Origin: Aureimonas altamirensis
GTDB taxonomy: Bacteria > Pseudomonadota > Alphaproteobacteria > Rhizobiales > Rhizobiaceae
NCBI RefSeq assembly: GCF_001463885.1
Contig: NZ_BBWQ01000009.1
Location: 1-64,000, forward strand
Length of the DNA: 64,000 bases
Direction: 5' to 3'
This document shows positions 32,977-41,373 of this stretch, in pieces. Each line of letters begins with the position of its first letter. The first letter of the stretch is position 1. Position numbers and translations under genes: made by a program. The notes beneath the pieces are model-generated. The model did not search any database, had not been told where the DNA came from, and saw only the letters and a program-made list of their open reading frames with translations.

Positions 32977-35714
32977 GGGGTGGCTCCCCTTGCTTGACGC
33001 GGCTCTCCGCGTAGGGCCTCTACTGGAGATTGGCCCAATGCCGCATCCTCGGCAAGGGCCTTGTCCTCCACCACGCGTCCGCCCTTGAAGCTTATCAGCC
33101 GCTCGAACTGGCTGGTGACGGCAAGGTTGCCGACCACCCAGAATACGCCGAAGGGCCGCTTGGCGTCACGGCCGCGCGCCAAGGTGGCCTGAACGATCTT
33201 CTGCTGCAGATTGCCGTCCAGCGAAGACAGGCAGCGGTTGGCGACAAGGTAGTCCGGCGCCTTCAGGATGGCGCGCGCCAGCGACAGGCGCTGCTGCTGG
33301 CTGACCGTCAGTCGCTTGGCGCCCGACCCGATGTCGAAATCCAGCGCCGCTTCCAGCACGATGTCCGACAGGCCGTTGCCATTGATGACGTCGACCAGGA
33401 TTTCATCCAGCGCGTCGCTCGTGGCGGACGTAACCTCGCCGACGCGGCCGAACACGATATTGTCGCGGATCGTGGCCGACGGGTTGAACTCGCCCGGCTC
33501 GTAAAGATCCACCTCCGCCAGCAGCGTTTCCGACGCCCCCGCATGCAGCGCGCGGCGCGCCTCGATGATGCGCTGCTTCAAGCCGGCATCGAGAAGGCCC
33601 AGCCTGTAGCGCGGTTCGGCATAGCCGAGCGCCAGCCGGATGAGCTGTCGCCGGTCGTCCAGCTCGGCCGCCCCGGTGGGGCGCCCTTCGATGCGCGCAA
33701 GGAGGGCGCGGAGCGCCTCGATTTCTTCGGCAGAGCCGATGGACATGCGCCGGAACAAGGGGTTGCCTTCGCCCATTCCACCGAACACCTCCACCAGCGT
33801 CTCGGCCATCTTGCGCCCCATTTCGGCCAATGGGGCATCGAGACCCGTGGACAGGATGATGTCGCGCACCTCGGACAGTGCGATAAGCTGGACGGCCATG
33901 GATTCTTCGCCGCGCATCGCGCCGAAGACGATGTTTTCGATGATGGTCGCATCGGAAAGAAAGGCATCCGGCGTGAAAAGCTGGACCGCCTTGGCAAGCC
34001 CACGCTCCTGCAGCCGCGCGCTGAAATCGGCGCGGGCCCGCAGAATGGGCCCTTCCGCAGCGGACACAAGCGCGTCCGGCACGGTCGAGCCGAGGCCGAT
34101 GCGCTTGATGTCGCGCGTCAACTGCGTGATGTCCAGAACCTCCCTGATCGCGGCCAGCCTTTCCTCGTGGCTGGCGCCGATGGCGGTATGGTCCACCCAA
34201 TCGCCTTCGGGCGTCTCCACACTGTTGCCCGATGCGATGGATTCGGCGCGCGCAAGCTGCTCTCGTCGGCTGACGGCCGGTGGGAGCTTGTCTTCCAGCC
34301 GGTGCATCAGCGGGTAGAAGAGGGCGGCCCTGAGGCTGGATTGCGGGAAGTAGGTCGTGGTGTCGACAAAGGCGATGCGCCGTCCGGTGATGCGCTCCGG
34401 CAGGTCCGCCAGGGCCCGTCCGCCATCGGTGACCGCGCCTTCCGAAGGCTGCGACAGGAGCGCCAGGGCCTCGGCCACGCTTTCCGCGCCGTCGCCGACA
34501 GGGCCGGTTGCCGCGACCTGCTGGGTCAGCGGCAGGGCAAGGTCGATGGCGGTGGCCAGCGAGATGCCGGTTTCGTCGCGGATGGTTACGCCCTCAAGGC
34601 GCAGGGGGCCGGTAAGGTGCGGTACCTCTCCGTCGACCTGCGCCTGCGAGCGCGGGTTCAAAAGCCCGTCCACATAGAACTGGTCCATCACCTGTTCGTA
34701 TTTGACGTTGACGTCCAGACGCGTCAGGTCCCAGTCGATCAGGTCTTTCAGCGGTGAGGGAAGCTCGCGGTAGGCGGCAATGGTGGCCACCAGCGCACCG
34801 ATGTCCATCTGCCCCGTAATGGCGAAATAGCCGCCGAACAGATAGAAGATGAACGGGGTGGCCTGTGACAGGAAGTTATTGAGAAATTTGACGAAAAACT
34901 TCCACTGGTAGATATCGAAGCGGATCAGGAAGATGTGTCCCAATTCGTCGGAGATGCGGGCCCGCACGAAGTTGGACACGTCGTTGGTGCGGATGGCCGG
35001 CATGCCCTCCACGATTTCGCCCACGGTGCCGGCAAGGCGCCGTGCGGCAAGCTGGCGTTGCCTGCCGAGTATCAGCAGCCGGCGGCGCATGCGTGGAATC
35101 ACCACAACCTGCAGGCCCATCACGGCCAGCGCCACGAGACCTAGCGTGAAGCTCTGGACGAAGATGAACACCATCGCCGTCAGGATCTGGCTCATCAGGT
35201 AGATCGGCTGGATGACGGCATCGCCGATGAAGCCGCCGATCGGCTCCAACTCGTCCTTGACCATGCTGGCGATCTCGGCCGGGCGTACCCGCCGCAGCCG
35301 CCGCATGGGGAAGCGCAGCACCCGGTCCACCATCTCGAAGCGCAGACGACGCAGCATCCGCTCGCCCAGCCGGCCCTTGTAGATGTTCAGATAGTATTTG
35401 AACGCGCCATTGACGATGACGAGGCCCAGGAACAGCGCCGACAGGATGTAGAGCGCCTCCAGCCGCTCCAGCTCCAGGCCGGAGTAGACATCCGCCCCGC
35501 CGAAGGAGGGCAGGAAATCCGGCAGGCTCCAGCGGAAATAGGTATCGGTACTGCCATTCTCGAAGCCCGAGCCCTGAATGGGGCCGTTGATGATGAGCTT
35601 GGGCAGGTTGAGCGACAGATAAAGCGGCACCACCGAAACGATGACGATCACCAGCATCCAGAGCTGCTGGCGTTTCGTGTGCTTCCATAGGTAGCTGTAA
35701 AGGGATGGCGCCAT
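32973..35714 (-). CDS. ABC-exporter-like membrane protein with degenerate, expanded ATPase domain
   Basis: This is a 913-residue protein. Residues 1-330 form an ABC exporter type I membrane domain with six probable helices (strong segments at about 17-37, 87-105, 165-205 and 280-300). Residues 360-880 should be the ATPase, but the catalytic motifs have decayed. The P-loop position reads GPVGDGAES (404-412, no Lys), the signature reads LTVSQQQRL (802-810), Walker B reads LVANRCLSSLD with no catalytic Glu, and the H-loop His is replaced in FWVVGNLA. In between, about 370 extra residues contain three Q-loop-like stretches (near 449-469, 581-600 and 738-757), two with the ENIVFG/DNIVFG core. It is first in the cyclic-nucleotide operon. 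ATP-driven export seems doubtful; a signal-regulated channel or scaffold is an alternative. Confidence 0.85.
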   Translation of the reverse strand: MAPSLYSYLWKHTKRQQLWMLVIVIVSVVPLYLSLNLPKLIINGPIQGSGFENGSTDTYFRWSLPDFLPSFGGADVYSGLELERLEALYILSALFLGLVIVNGAFKYYLNIYKGRLGERMLRRLRFEMVDRVLRFPMRRLRRVRPAEIASMVKDELEPIGGFIGDAVIQPIYLMSQILTAMVFIFVQSFTLGLVALAVMGLQVVVIPRMRRRLLILGRQRQLAARRLAGTVGEIVEGMPAIRTNDVSNFVRARISDELGHIFLIRFDIYQWKFFVKFLNNFLSQATPFIFYLFGGYFAITGQMDIGALVATIAAYRELPSPLKDLIDWDLTRLDVNVKYEQVMDQFYVDGLLNPRSQAQVDGEVPHLTGPLRLEGVTIRDETGISLATAIDLALPLTQQVAATGPVGDGAESVAEALALLSQPSEGAVTDGGRALADLPERITGRRIAFVDTTTYFPQSSLRAALFYPLMHRLEDKLPPAVSRREQLARAESIASGNSVETPEGDWVDHTAIGASHEERLAAIREVLDITQLTRDIKRIGLGSTVPDALVSAAEGPILRARADFSARLQERGLAKAVQLFTPDAFLSDATIIENIVFGAMRGEESMAVQLIALSEVRDIILSTGLDAPLAEMGRKMAETLVEVFGGMGEGNPLFRRMSIGSAEEIEALRALLARIEGRPTGAAELDDRRQLIRLALGYAEPRYRLGLLDAGLKQRIIEARRALHAGASETLLAEVDLYEPGEFNPSATIRDNIVFGRVGEVTSATSDALDEILVDVINGNGLSDIVLEAALDFDIGSGAKRLTVSQQQRLSLARAILKAPDYLVANRCLSSLDGNLQQKIVQATLARGRDAKRPFGVFWVVGNLAVTSQFERLISFKGGRVVEDKALAEDAALGQSPVEALRGEPRQARGATP

Positions 35715-35801
35715 GAACGGTTCGTTACCTGCCGAGCTGCCTTGCCAACGCTAGCAGCGGAGAAGTACGACAGGTAGTGGTTTCTTGTGCGAAGTGCGAG
35801 C

Positions 35802-36920
35802 ATGCGTTTATCAGCGTCTCGAAACGGTCCGGTCGCCTTTCATGCACCAATGAAGGATCCGGACCATCCGGTGCCCTCGGGCGACCGGACCATGGCGCGC
35901 CTGTGGCTGCGTGCGCTGGAGCTGGCCGGGGCATCGCCCGTGCTGGCGACCAGCTTTTGCAGCCGCGACGGTGTCGGCGCGGCCGATGCGCAGGACGACA
36001 TCTTGGCCGGTGCCGAGCGTGAGGTGCAGCGCCTCGTGGCCGGGCCGGCCCCTGCCGTCTGGTTCACCTATCACAATTACTACAAGGCGCCGGACCTGAT
36101 CGGCCCCCGCATCGCTGCCCATTTCGGCATTCCCTACGTGATTGCCGAAGGCTCCAGCGCCGGCAAGCGGGGCAGTGGGCGATATGCGCGCTTCTCGGCC
36201 TTGGCGGACGAGGCCAACCGTGCCGCCGATCTTCATCTGATGCTGAACGGCCAAGACCGCGCCGGGCTGGAGGCCGTCGGCGCGCGGGACATTCTTGCCC
36301 TCCCGCCCTTCATCGAGACGTCGCAATGGCCGTGCAGGGCCGGCTGGCACATCGCAACACCGGTTCGGCTGGCCGCTGCAGCCATGATGCGGCCGGGCGA
36401 CAAGCTTGCCTCCTATGGCCTGCTGGCCGAAGCGCTGCGGCATGTGCCGGACGGCTGGCATCTTGAGATCGCCGGTGACGGGCCCGCGCGAGCGCAGGTC
36501 GAGGACCTGTTCCGGCCATTCGGCGACAGGGTGGCTTTTCTGGGCCAGGGGGACGCCGCCATGCTCGGCGCACTGTACCGCCGGAGCGACCTTATGGTCT
36601 GGCCCGGCGTCAACGAAGCCTTCGGCATGGCCTATCTGGAGGCCGCCGCCAGCGGCTGTCCCAGCCTTGCCATGGCGTATGGCGGCGTCGGGGAAGTGGT
36701 TGCCGACGGCGTGAGCGGCCATCTCGTCACTTCCGGCGACACGGCCGCCTATGCGCAAACCCTTAGTCAACTTTTGTCTCACCCGGCGCGGTTGGCCGCG
36801 CTTGGGCGCGGCGCGGCACAGTTGGCGCGCCGTCGCCACGACATCCAGGCCGCCGCATCGCTGGTGTCGGATTGCCTGCAACGCTTTGCGGGGCATGGGA
36901 GCCGGTCTTGCGTGTCCTGA
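35802..36920 (+). CDS. Glycosyltransferase family 4 protein
   Basis: This 372-residue GT-B fold enzyme has the N-terminal FHAPMKDPDHPVPSGDRTMA segment, typical of a subgroup of capsular or exopolysaccharide GT4 enzymes, and the nucleotide-sugar motif VNEAFGMAYLEAAASGCP with the EX7E pair. It would transfer a sugar from a nucleotide donor to a growing glycan at the cytoplasmic face of the membrane. The ATG at 35802 gives the family start, although its ribosome site is weak; a GTG at 35787 is an alternative. It is first in a plus-strand glycan operon and diverges from the ABC-like gene with 87 bp between starts. Its end overlaps the next gene by 13 bp. Confidence 0.87.
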   Translation: MRLSASRNGPVAFHAPMKDPDHPVPSGDRTMARLWLRALELAGASPVLATSFCSRDGVGAADAQDDILAGAEREVQRLVAGPAPAVWFTYHNYYKAPDLIGPRIAAHFGIPYVIAEGSSAGKRGSGRYARFSALADEANRAADLHLMLNGQDRAGLEAVGARDILALPPFIETSQWPCRAGWHIATPVRLAAAAMMRPGDKLASYGLLAEALRHVPDGWHLEIAGDGPARAQVEDLFRPFGDRVAFLGQGDAAMLGALYRRSDLMVWPGVNEAFGMAYLEAAASGCPSLAMAYGGVGEVVADGVSGHLVTSGDTAAYAQTLSQLLSHPARLAALGRGAAQLARRRHDIQAAASLVSDCLQRFAGHGSRSCVS

Positions 36921-38785
36921 TTGCCGTTACCCACCTTCTCGGCGTCGGACATCTCGCGCGGGCGGCCGCCCTTGCCGAAGCCTTCGCCGATGCAGGGCAT
37001 GACGTGCTGCTGGTGTCGGGCGGCCGGCCGCACCCCCACCACCTGCCGGGAAAGGGCGTGCGGACCGCACAATTGCCGGCAGTCCACGCCCTGGGCGCGG
37101 ACTTCGTGAACCTGCGCGATGATAAGGACGAGCCCGTTACCCCGGCCTATCTGGAAGACCGCGCCAGACACCTCGTACGATACGCCGCCGACTTCAAGCC
37201 GGACTGCATCGTAACCGAGACATTTCCTTTCGGCCGCAATGCGTTGCGGCGAGAATTTCAGGCTTTGCTTGATTATGTGGACGGTGCTCTGCCTCGTCCC
37301 GTGCTGCTGGCCTCGATCCGCGATATCCTGAACCCTCCATCGAAGCCGCGAAAGGCGGAACGCGCGGAAGCCTGCATCGTAGAGCATTACGATGGAGTGC
37401 TGGTGCACGGCGATGCCGCACGGACACCCTTGTCCCGCTCCTGGCCGGTCAGTGACCGGCTGGAGCCCTTCCTTTCCTATACGGGATACGTCGCAAGAGC
37501 GCGCAAAGCGGCGGCTGCGACCGGTGAAGACGGCGCAATACTGGTTTCGGGCGGCGGCAGTGCGGCGGCGTTGCCGCTGTTCCGTGCTGCCATCGAGGCG
37601 GCGCACGCCGCGCCGGACCTTGCCTGGCATATCCTTGTCGGGGCCGGCGTCAGCGAAGGCGACATGCAGGGTCTTGTGGCCGGCGCACCGTCCAATGCGC
37701 GGGTCGAGCGGGCGCGGCCGGATTTCCCGGCGCTGCTGGCTGCGGCCCGACTGTCCGTCAGTCAGGCCGGGTACAATACGGCCGCCGATCTGGCCGCTGC
37801 CGGAACGCCGGCCGTTCTGGTGCCATTCGAAGACGGGGGCGAGCAGGAGCAACGTTTGCGTGCCGAAGCCTTGGCCGCGGATGGCGTCGCCATGCTGCTG
37901 GATGCTGCGGGCTTGAATGGCCAAGCCCTTCTGGCCTGCGTGCGCACAGGCCTTGTGGAGCTGCCACGCAGGGCGCCAGGTGCGCCGCCGGACGGCGCCC
38001 GGCAGTCGGTGCGGATCGCCGAGGTGGCGGTGCATGGGCGCGATGCGGCGGAGGCGTCTTTTGCGGCTTTGTCGGGCAGGCTCGATGCCCTCCATGCGCA
38101 AGGGGGCGTCATGGACGTCTGGTGGCGCGACGATGACGCGGCCGACGATACGCCGCAGCTCCGCCGCCTGCTGGCCCTGCGGCAAAGGCACGATGTGCCG
38201 CTGGCGCTGGCCGTCAGTCCCTTCCTGATCCAGCCGGCTTTGCCGCAGCTTTTGCGGGGCGAGGCCGGGGTCGATGTGCTGATGCATGGCCTGGAGCATC
38301 GCAATAATGCGCCGGCCGGCGCAAAGCGGCAGGAGCTGGGTTATGCGCCGGCGGATACATTCGTGGCGCCGCTTTCGGAAGGGCTCGCCCACCACCGCGA
38401 CGCCTTCGGCGACAAGGCCCTGCCGGTCATGGTTCCGCCCTGGAACAGGATCGACCAGAACATTATCACGGCGCTCCATGATATTGGTTTCGAAGGTCTT
38501 TCGACATTCGGCCTTCGCGCGTCGGCGCAGCTTGCCGGGCTTTGCGTGCACAATACCCATATAGACCCGGTGGATTGGCTCGGGGGCAAGCGGCTGGGCG
38601 ATCCGGCATCGCTTGCCTCGCAGGTAGCGGCACTGGCCGAAGCGGGCGAACCGGTGGGACTTCTGACCCATCATCTCATTCATGACGGAGCGACATGGCG
38701 CTTCGTCGACAGGTTGCTGGCCCTTTTGGCCGGGCACCCCGCCGTGCGGTTTCGCCCGGCGCACGGCCTATGGAGCAGGCGATGA
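36908..38785 (+). CDS. Glycosyltransferase (GT28/MurG-like) fused to a polysaccharide-deacetylase-like domain
   Basis: This is a 625-residue protein with a TTG start at 36908, supported by GGGAG 6 nt upstream and by the sharp beginning RVLIAVTHLLGVGHLARA. Residues 1-370 are a GT-B glycosyltransferase with ILVSGGGSAAALPLF and the donor-binding SQAGYNTAADLAAAGTPAVL. Residues about 400-625 resemble a NodB-like deacetylase, with the acidic motif WWRDDDAADDT, then MHGLEHRNN and PPWNRID, and a late His pair in LLTHHLIHDG. Such a fusion could add a sugar and then remove an acetyl group from it or a neighbour. The stop overlaps the next start (ATGA). Confidence 0.85.
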   Translation: MRVLIAVTHLLGVGHLARAAALAEAFADAGHDVLLVSGGRPHPHHLPGKGVRTAQLPAVHALGADFVNLRDDKDEPVTPAYLEDRARHLVRYAADFKPDCIVTETFPFGRNALRREFQALLDYVDGALPRPVLLASIRDILNPPSKPRKAERAEACIVEHYDGVLVHGDAARTPLSRSWPVSDRLEPFLSYTGYVARARKAAAATGEDGAILVSGGGSAAALPLFRAAIEAAHAAPDLAWHILVGAGVSEGDMQGLVAGAPSNARVERARPDFPALLAAARLSVSQAGYNTAADLAAAGTPAVLVPFEDGGEQEQRLRAEALAADGVAMLLDAAGLNGQALLACVRTGLVELPRRAPGAPPDGARQSVRIAEVAVHGRDAAEASFAALSGRLDALHAQGGVMDVWWRDDDAADDTPQLRRLLALRQRHDVPLALAVSPFLIQPALPQLLRGEAGVDVLMHGLEHRNNAPAGAKRQELGYAPADTFVAPLSEGLAHHRDAFGDKALPVMVPPWNRIDQNIITALHDIGFEGLSTFGLRASAQLAGLCVHNTHIDPVDWLGGKRLGDPASLASQVAALAEAGEPVGLLTHHLIHDGATWRFVDRLLALLAGHPAVRFRPAHGLWSRR

Positions 38786-40116
38786 CGGATAGTGCGGGTG
38801 CGCTTGCGCAGGCTCTGAAAGCGCGCCGCGCGACAGTGGGCATCATCGGGCTCGGCTATGTCGGACTGCCCTTGGCGCTGGCCATGTGCCGGGCGGGCTT
38901 TCCGGTGCTCGGCTTCGACATAAACCCGGACCGTGTCGCGCTTCTGAACCGGGGTGAAAGCGGCTTCACGCATATTCCCGGCGAAGCGCTCGGCGAGGCG
39001 TTGAGCGAGGGACGCTTCGAAGCGACGGTAGACTTTGCCAGAGCGGGCGAGGCGGACGCGATCCTGATCTGCGTGCCCACCCCGCTGACGCGCCACCGCG
39101 AGCCGGACCTGTCTTTCGTCGAACAGTCGGTCCGCCAGATCACGAAATCGCTGCGGCCGGGCCAGTTGATCGTGCTGGAATCCACCACATGGCCCGGAAC
39201 GACGCTCGAGCTGGTCAAGCCCATTCTCGAAAAGGGCGGCATGCTGTCGGGGCAGGACTTCTTCCTGGCCTTCTCGCCGGAGCGGGAAGACCCCGGCAAC
39301 CGGGATTACGGAACGCGCGATATACCGAAGGTGGTGGGTGGCGACGGGCCGGAGGCGCTGCGGCTGGCAAGCGCCCTGTACGGGGCGGCGATGCAGTCGG
39401 TGGTGCCGGTTTCCTCGCCGGGCGTGGCGGAAGCGGTCAAGCTGACGGAGAACATCTTCCGCTCGGTCAATATCGCCCTGATGAACGAGCTCAAGCTCGT
39501 CTACGGCGCAATGGGCATCGACATCTGGGAAGTGATCGAGGCCGCGAAGACCAAGCCCTTCGGATTCATGCCCTTTTATCCCGGCCCCGGGCTCGGCGGG
39601 CACTGCATCCCCATCGACCCCTTCTACCTGACGTGGAAGGCACGGGAATACGAGATCGCCACCCGGTTCATCGAACTGGCCGGAGAGATCAACACCGATA
39701 TGCCGCGCCATGTGGTGCGGGCCACCGCCGAGGCGCTGGACAGGCATTTCGGGCGCGGCCTCAACGGCGCGTCGATCCTGGTGCTCGGGGTCGCCTACAA
39801 GCGCGACGTGGAGGATACGCGCGAAAGCGCATCGCTGCGCCTGATCGACCTTCTGGAAGAGCGCGGCGCGCGTGTCGATTATCACGATCCGCATGTCCCG
39901 GTGTTGCCGAAGACGCGGGAGCATCCCCATCTTGCGGGGCGCGCCTCAAGGTTGCTCAACGATCACGGCATCGCGTCCTATGACGCTGTGCTTGTGGCGA
40001 CAGACCATGGCGGCATCGATTATGCGCGGATCGCCTCGGTGATGAAGCTGGGCATCGATACGCGGAACGCCTTTGAAAAGGCCGGCGCGGACATGAGCCG
40101 CGTCGTCAAGGCCTGA
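38782..40116 (+). CDS. UDP-N-acetylglucosamine 6-dehydrogenase-type nucleotide-sugar dehydrogenase
   Basis: This 444-residue enzyme belongs to the WbpA/TviB branch of UDP-sugar dehydrogenases. It has VGIIGLGYVGLPLALAMCRA at the NAD-binding site, ESTTWPGTT, the catalytic Cys in GLGGHCIPIDPFYL, and LGVAYKRDVEDTRESAS in the UDP-binding domain. These last two motifs separate it from the UDP-glucose dehydrogenase gene at 28936-30276. It probably makes UDP-GlcNAcA or a related uronic acid for the glycan built by the surrounding transferases. The ATG at 38782 has GGAG upstream and overlaps the previous stop as ATGA. Confidence 0.9.
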   Translation: MTDSAGALAQALKARRATVGIIGLGYVGLPLALAMCRAGFPVLGFDINPDRVALLNRGESGFTHIPGEALGEALSEGRFEATVDFARAGEADAILICVPTPLTRHREPDLSFVEQSVRQITKSLRPGQLIVLESTTWPGTTLELVKPILEKGGMLSGQDFFLAFSPEREDPGNRDYGTRDIPKVVGGDGPEALRLASALYGAAMQSVVPVSSPGVAEAVKLTENIFRSVNIALMNELKLVYGAMGIDIWEVIEAAKTKPFGFMPFYPGPGLGGHCIPIDPFYLTWKAREYEIATRFIELAGEINTDMPRHVVRATAEALDRHFGRGLNGASILVLGVAYKRDVEDTRESASLRLIDLLEERGARVDYHDPHVPVLPKTREHPHLAGRASRLLNDHGIASYDAVLVATDHGGIDYARIASVMKLGIDTRNAFEKAGADMSRVVKA

Positions 40117-40145
40117 AGACCGACGAACGGAAGGACGATAAAGCA

Positions 40146-41018
40146 ATGAGCGACGAAAACGCCGGATATATCCCGCCCGAGGTCTGGAGCCCGCCCGCCG
40201 GGGACGCGGGGCGCTGGTCGTCCATCAATCGCCCCACCGCCGGCGCGCGCCACGAGGCCGAGCTTCCGCGCGGCAGCCATGCCTTGCAGCTCTACTCCCT
40301 TGCAACGCCCAACGGCCAGAAGGCTGGCATCATGCTGGAAGAGCTGCTGGCCGCCGGCGAAAGCGGTGCCGAATACGACGCCTGGATGATCGATATCGGC
40401 AAGGGAGACCAGTTTTCCAGCGGCTTCGTTGCGGTAAATCCCAACTCCAAAATCCCGGCGCTTGTGGACTACATGGGTGAAACACCGGTTCGCGTTTTCG
40501 AATCCGGGGCGATCCTGCTGCATCTTGCCGACAAGTTCGGCAAGTTCCTGCCGGCCTTTGGCCCCGAGCGCACCGAGGCGCTGAACTGGCTGTTCTGGCT
40601 GCAGGGTTCGGCGCCGTTCATCGGCGGGGGCTTCGGCCATTTCTACGCCTATGCACCTTTCCCCCAGGAATACCCCATCAACCGATACGCCATGGAAACC
40701 AAGCGGCTGCTGGATGTCGCCGACAGGCGGCTTGGCGAGGCGCAGTATCTGGGAGGGGAATCCTACACTATTGCCGATATCGCGGCATGGCCGTGGCTGG
40801 GTGCACTCATGAACAACGAGGCTTACAAGGCCGGCCGTTTCCTGGGTGTGGACGCCTATACAAATCTGCGCCGCTGGGTGGATGAGATCGGGGCGCGGCC
40901 CGGTGTCCAGCGCGGCCGGATCGTGAACAGCAATGACGGCGAAAAGGGGCCGGGATTGCGGGAAAGGCATGCCGCCTCGGATATCGACGCCGTATTGGCC
41001 GCACGCGCAAAGCTTTGA
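40146..41018 (+). CDS. yghU: Glutathione S-transferase family, YghU-like disulfide-bond reductase
   Basis: This 290-residue protein has the long N-terminal extension of YghU (YIPPEVWSPPAG) and the thioredoxin-like domain with LYSLATPNGQKAGIMLEEL and VNPNSKIPALVD, followed by ESGAILLHLADKFG for glutathione binding. The helical domain includes QGSAPFIGGGFGHF. YghU-type enzymes reduce disulfides with two bound glutathiones. It lies 29 bp after the sugar dehydrogenase gene on the same strand, and is followed by a strong hairpin, so it is probably the last gene of the glycan transcript without being part of glycan synthesis. Confidence 0.92.
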   Translation: MSDENAGYIPPEVWSPPAGDAGRWSSINRPTAGARHEAELPRGSHALQLYSLATPNGQKAGIMLEELLAAGESGAEYDAWMIDIGKGDQFSSGFVAVNPNSKIPALVDYMGETPVRVFESGAILLHLADKFGKFLPAFGPERTEALNWLFWLQGSAPFIGGGFGHFYAYAPFPQEYPINRYAMETKRLLDVADRRLGEAQYLGGESYTIADIAAWPWLGALMNNEAYKAGRFLGVDAYTNLRRWVDEIGARPGVQRGRIVNSNDGEKGPGLRERHAASDIDAVLAARAKL

Positions 41019-41027
41019 TCTAAAACG

Positions 41028-41056
41028 CTTTCCGGGCCTGGTTCAGGCCCGGAAAG
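41028..41056. terminator. Strong terminator-like hairpin after the yghU-like gene
   Basis: A 13-bp perfect stem (41028-41040 with 41044-41056) with a 3-nt loop starts 9 bp after the stop codon of the yghU-like gene. No T-run follows on the plus strand. On the minus strand a short run of T (from TAAAAC upstream) does follow, so it may work better in that direction. Confidence 0.55.
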
Positions 41057-41142
41057 GCTCCGCCGCCCGGGGGGCTTGCAATGGTTAAAAAGTGGTGACA
41101 TATAGCCCGCCGCAAGCAACATCTGGCGATCGAAAAGATACG

Positions 41143-41373
41143 ATGACTGGTTCTGCAACGGTAATGAAAACAGGCTGCCGCCTGGCAATCGGCGCGGGTG
41201 TCCTGTGCCTTCTCTTCCTGAAATCGCCTCCGGAAAGCGTCGCCAGCCTGGTGGCCAACGAGCCGATGCGGGCCGAGGTTACGGCCTCCTGCGTGGCTGG
41301 CCACCACCGCGCCGACGAGTGCGAGAATGCGCGTCTGGCCGAAGCCTATCTGACCCGCGTTTCCGCCCGCTGA
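41143..41373 (+). CDS. Small exported or single-span protein of unknown function
   Basis: This 76-residue protein is not assigned to any family. It has a positively charged N-terminus, one hydrophobic stretch (LAIGAGVLCLLFL) that may be a signal peptide or membrane anchor, and a short polar tail with two cysteines (VTASCVAGHHRADECENARL). The cysteine spacing and the histidines hint at a disulfide or metal site, which is speculation. Its 3' end overlaps the convergent glycosyltransferase gene by 28 bp. The start could instead be the ATG 24 bp downstream. Coding status is likely but not certain. Confidence 0.5.
   Translation: MTGSATVMKTGCRLAIGAGVLCLLFLKSPPESVASLVANEPMRAEVTASCVAGHHRADECENARLAEAYLTRVSAR

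Noticed and set aside
36779-38764. 661-codon minus-strand frame opposite the transferase-deacetylase gene
   Set aside because: Antisense of a gene with clear motifs and translational coupling on the plus strand.
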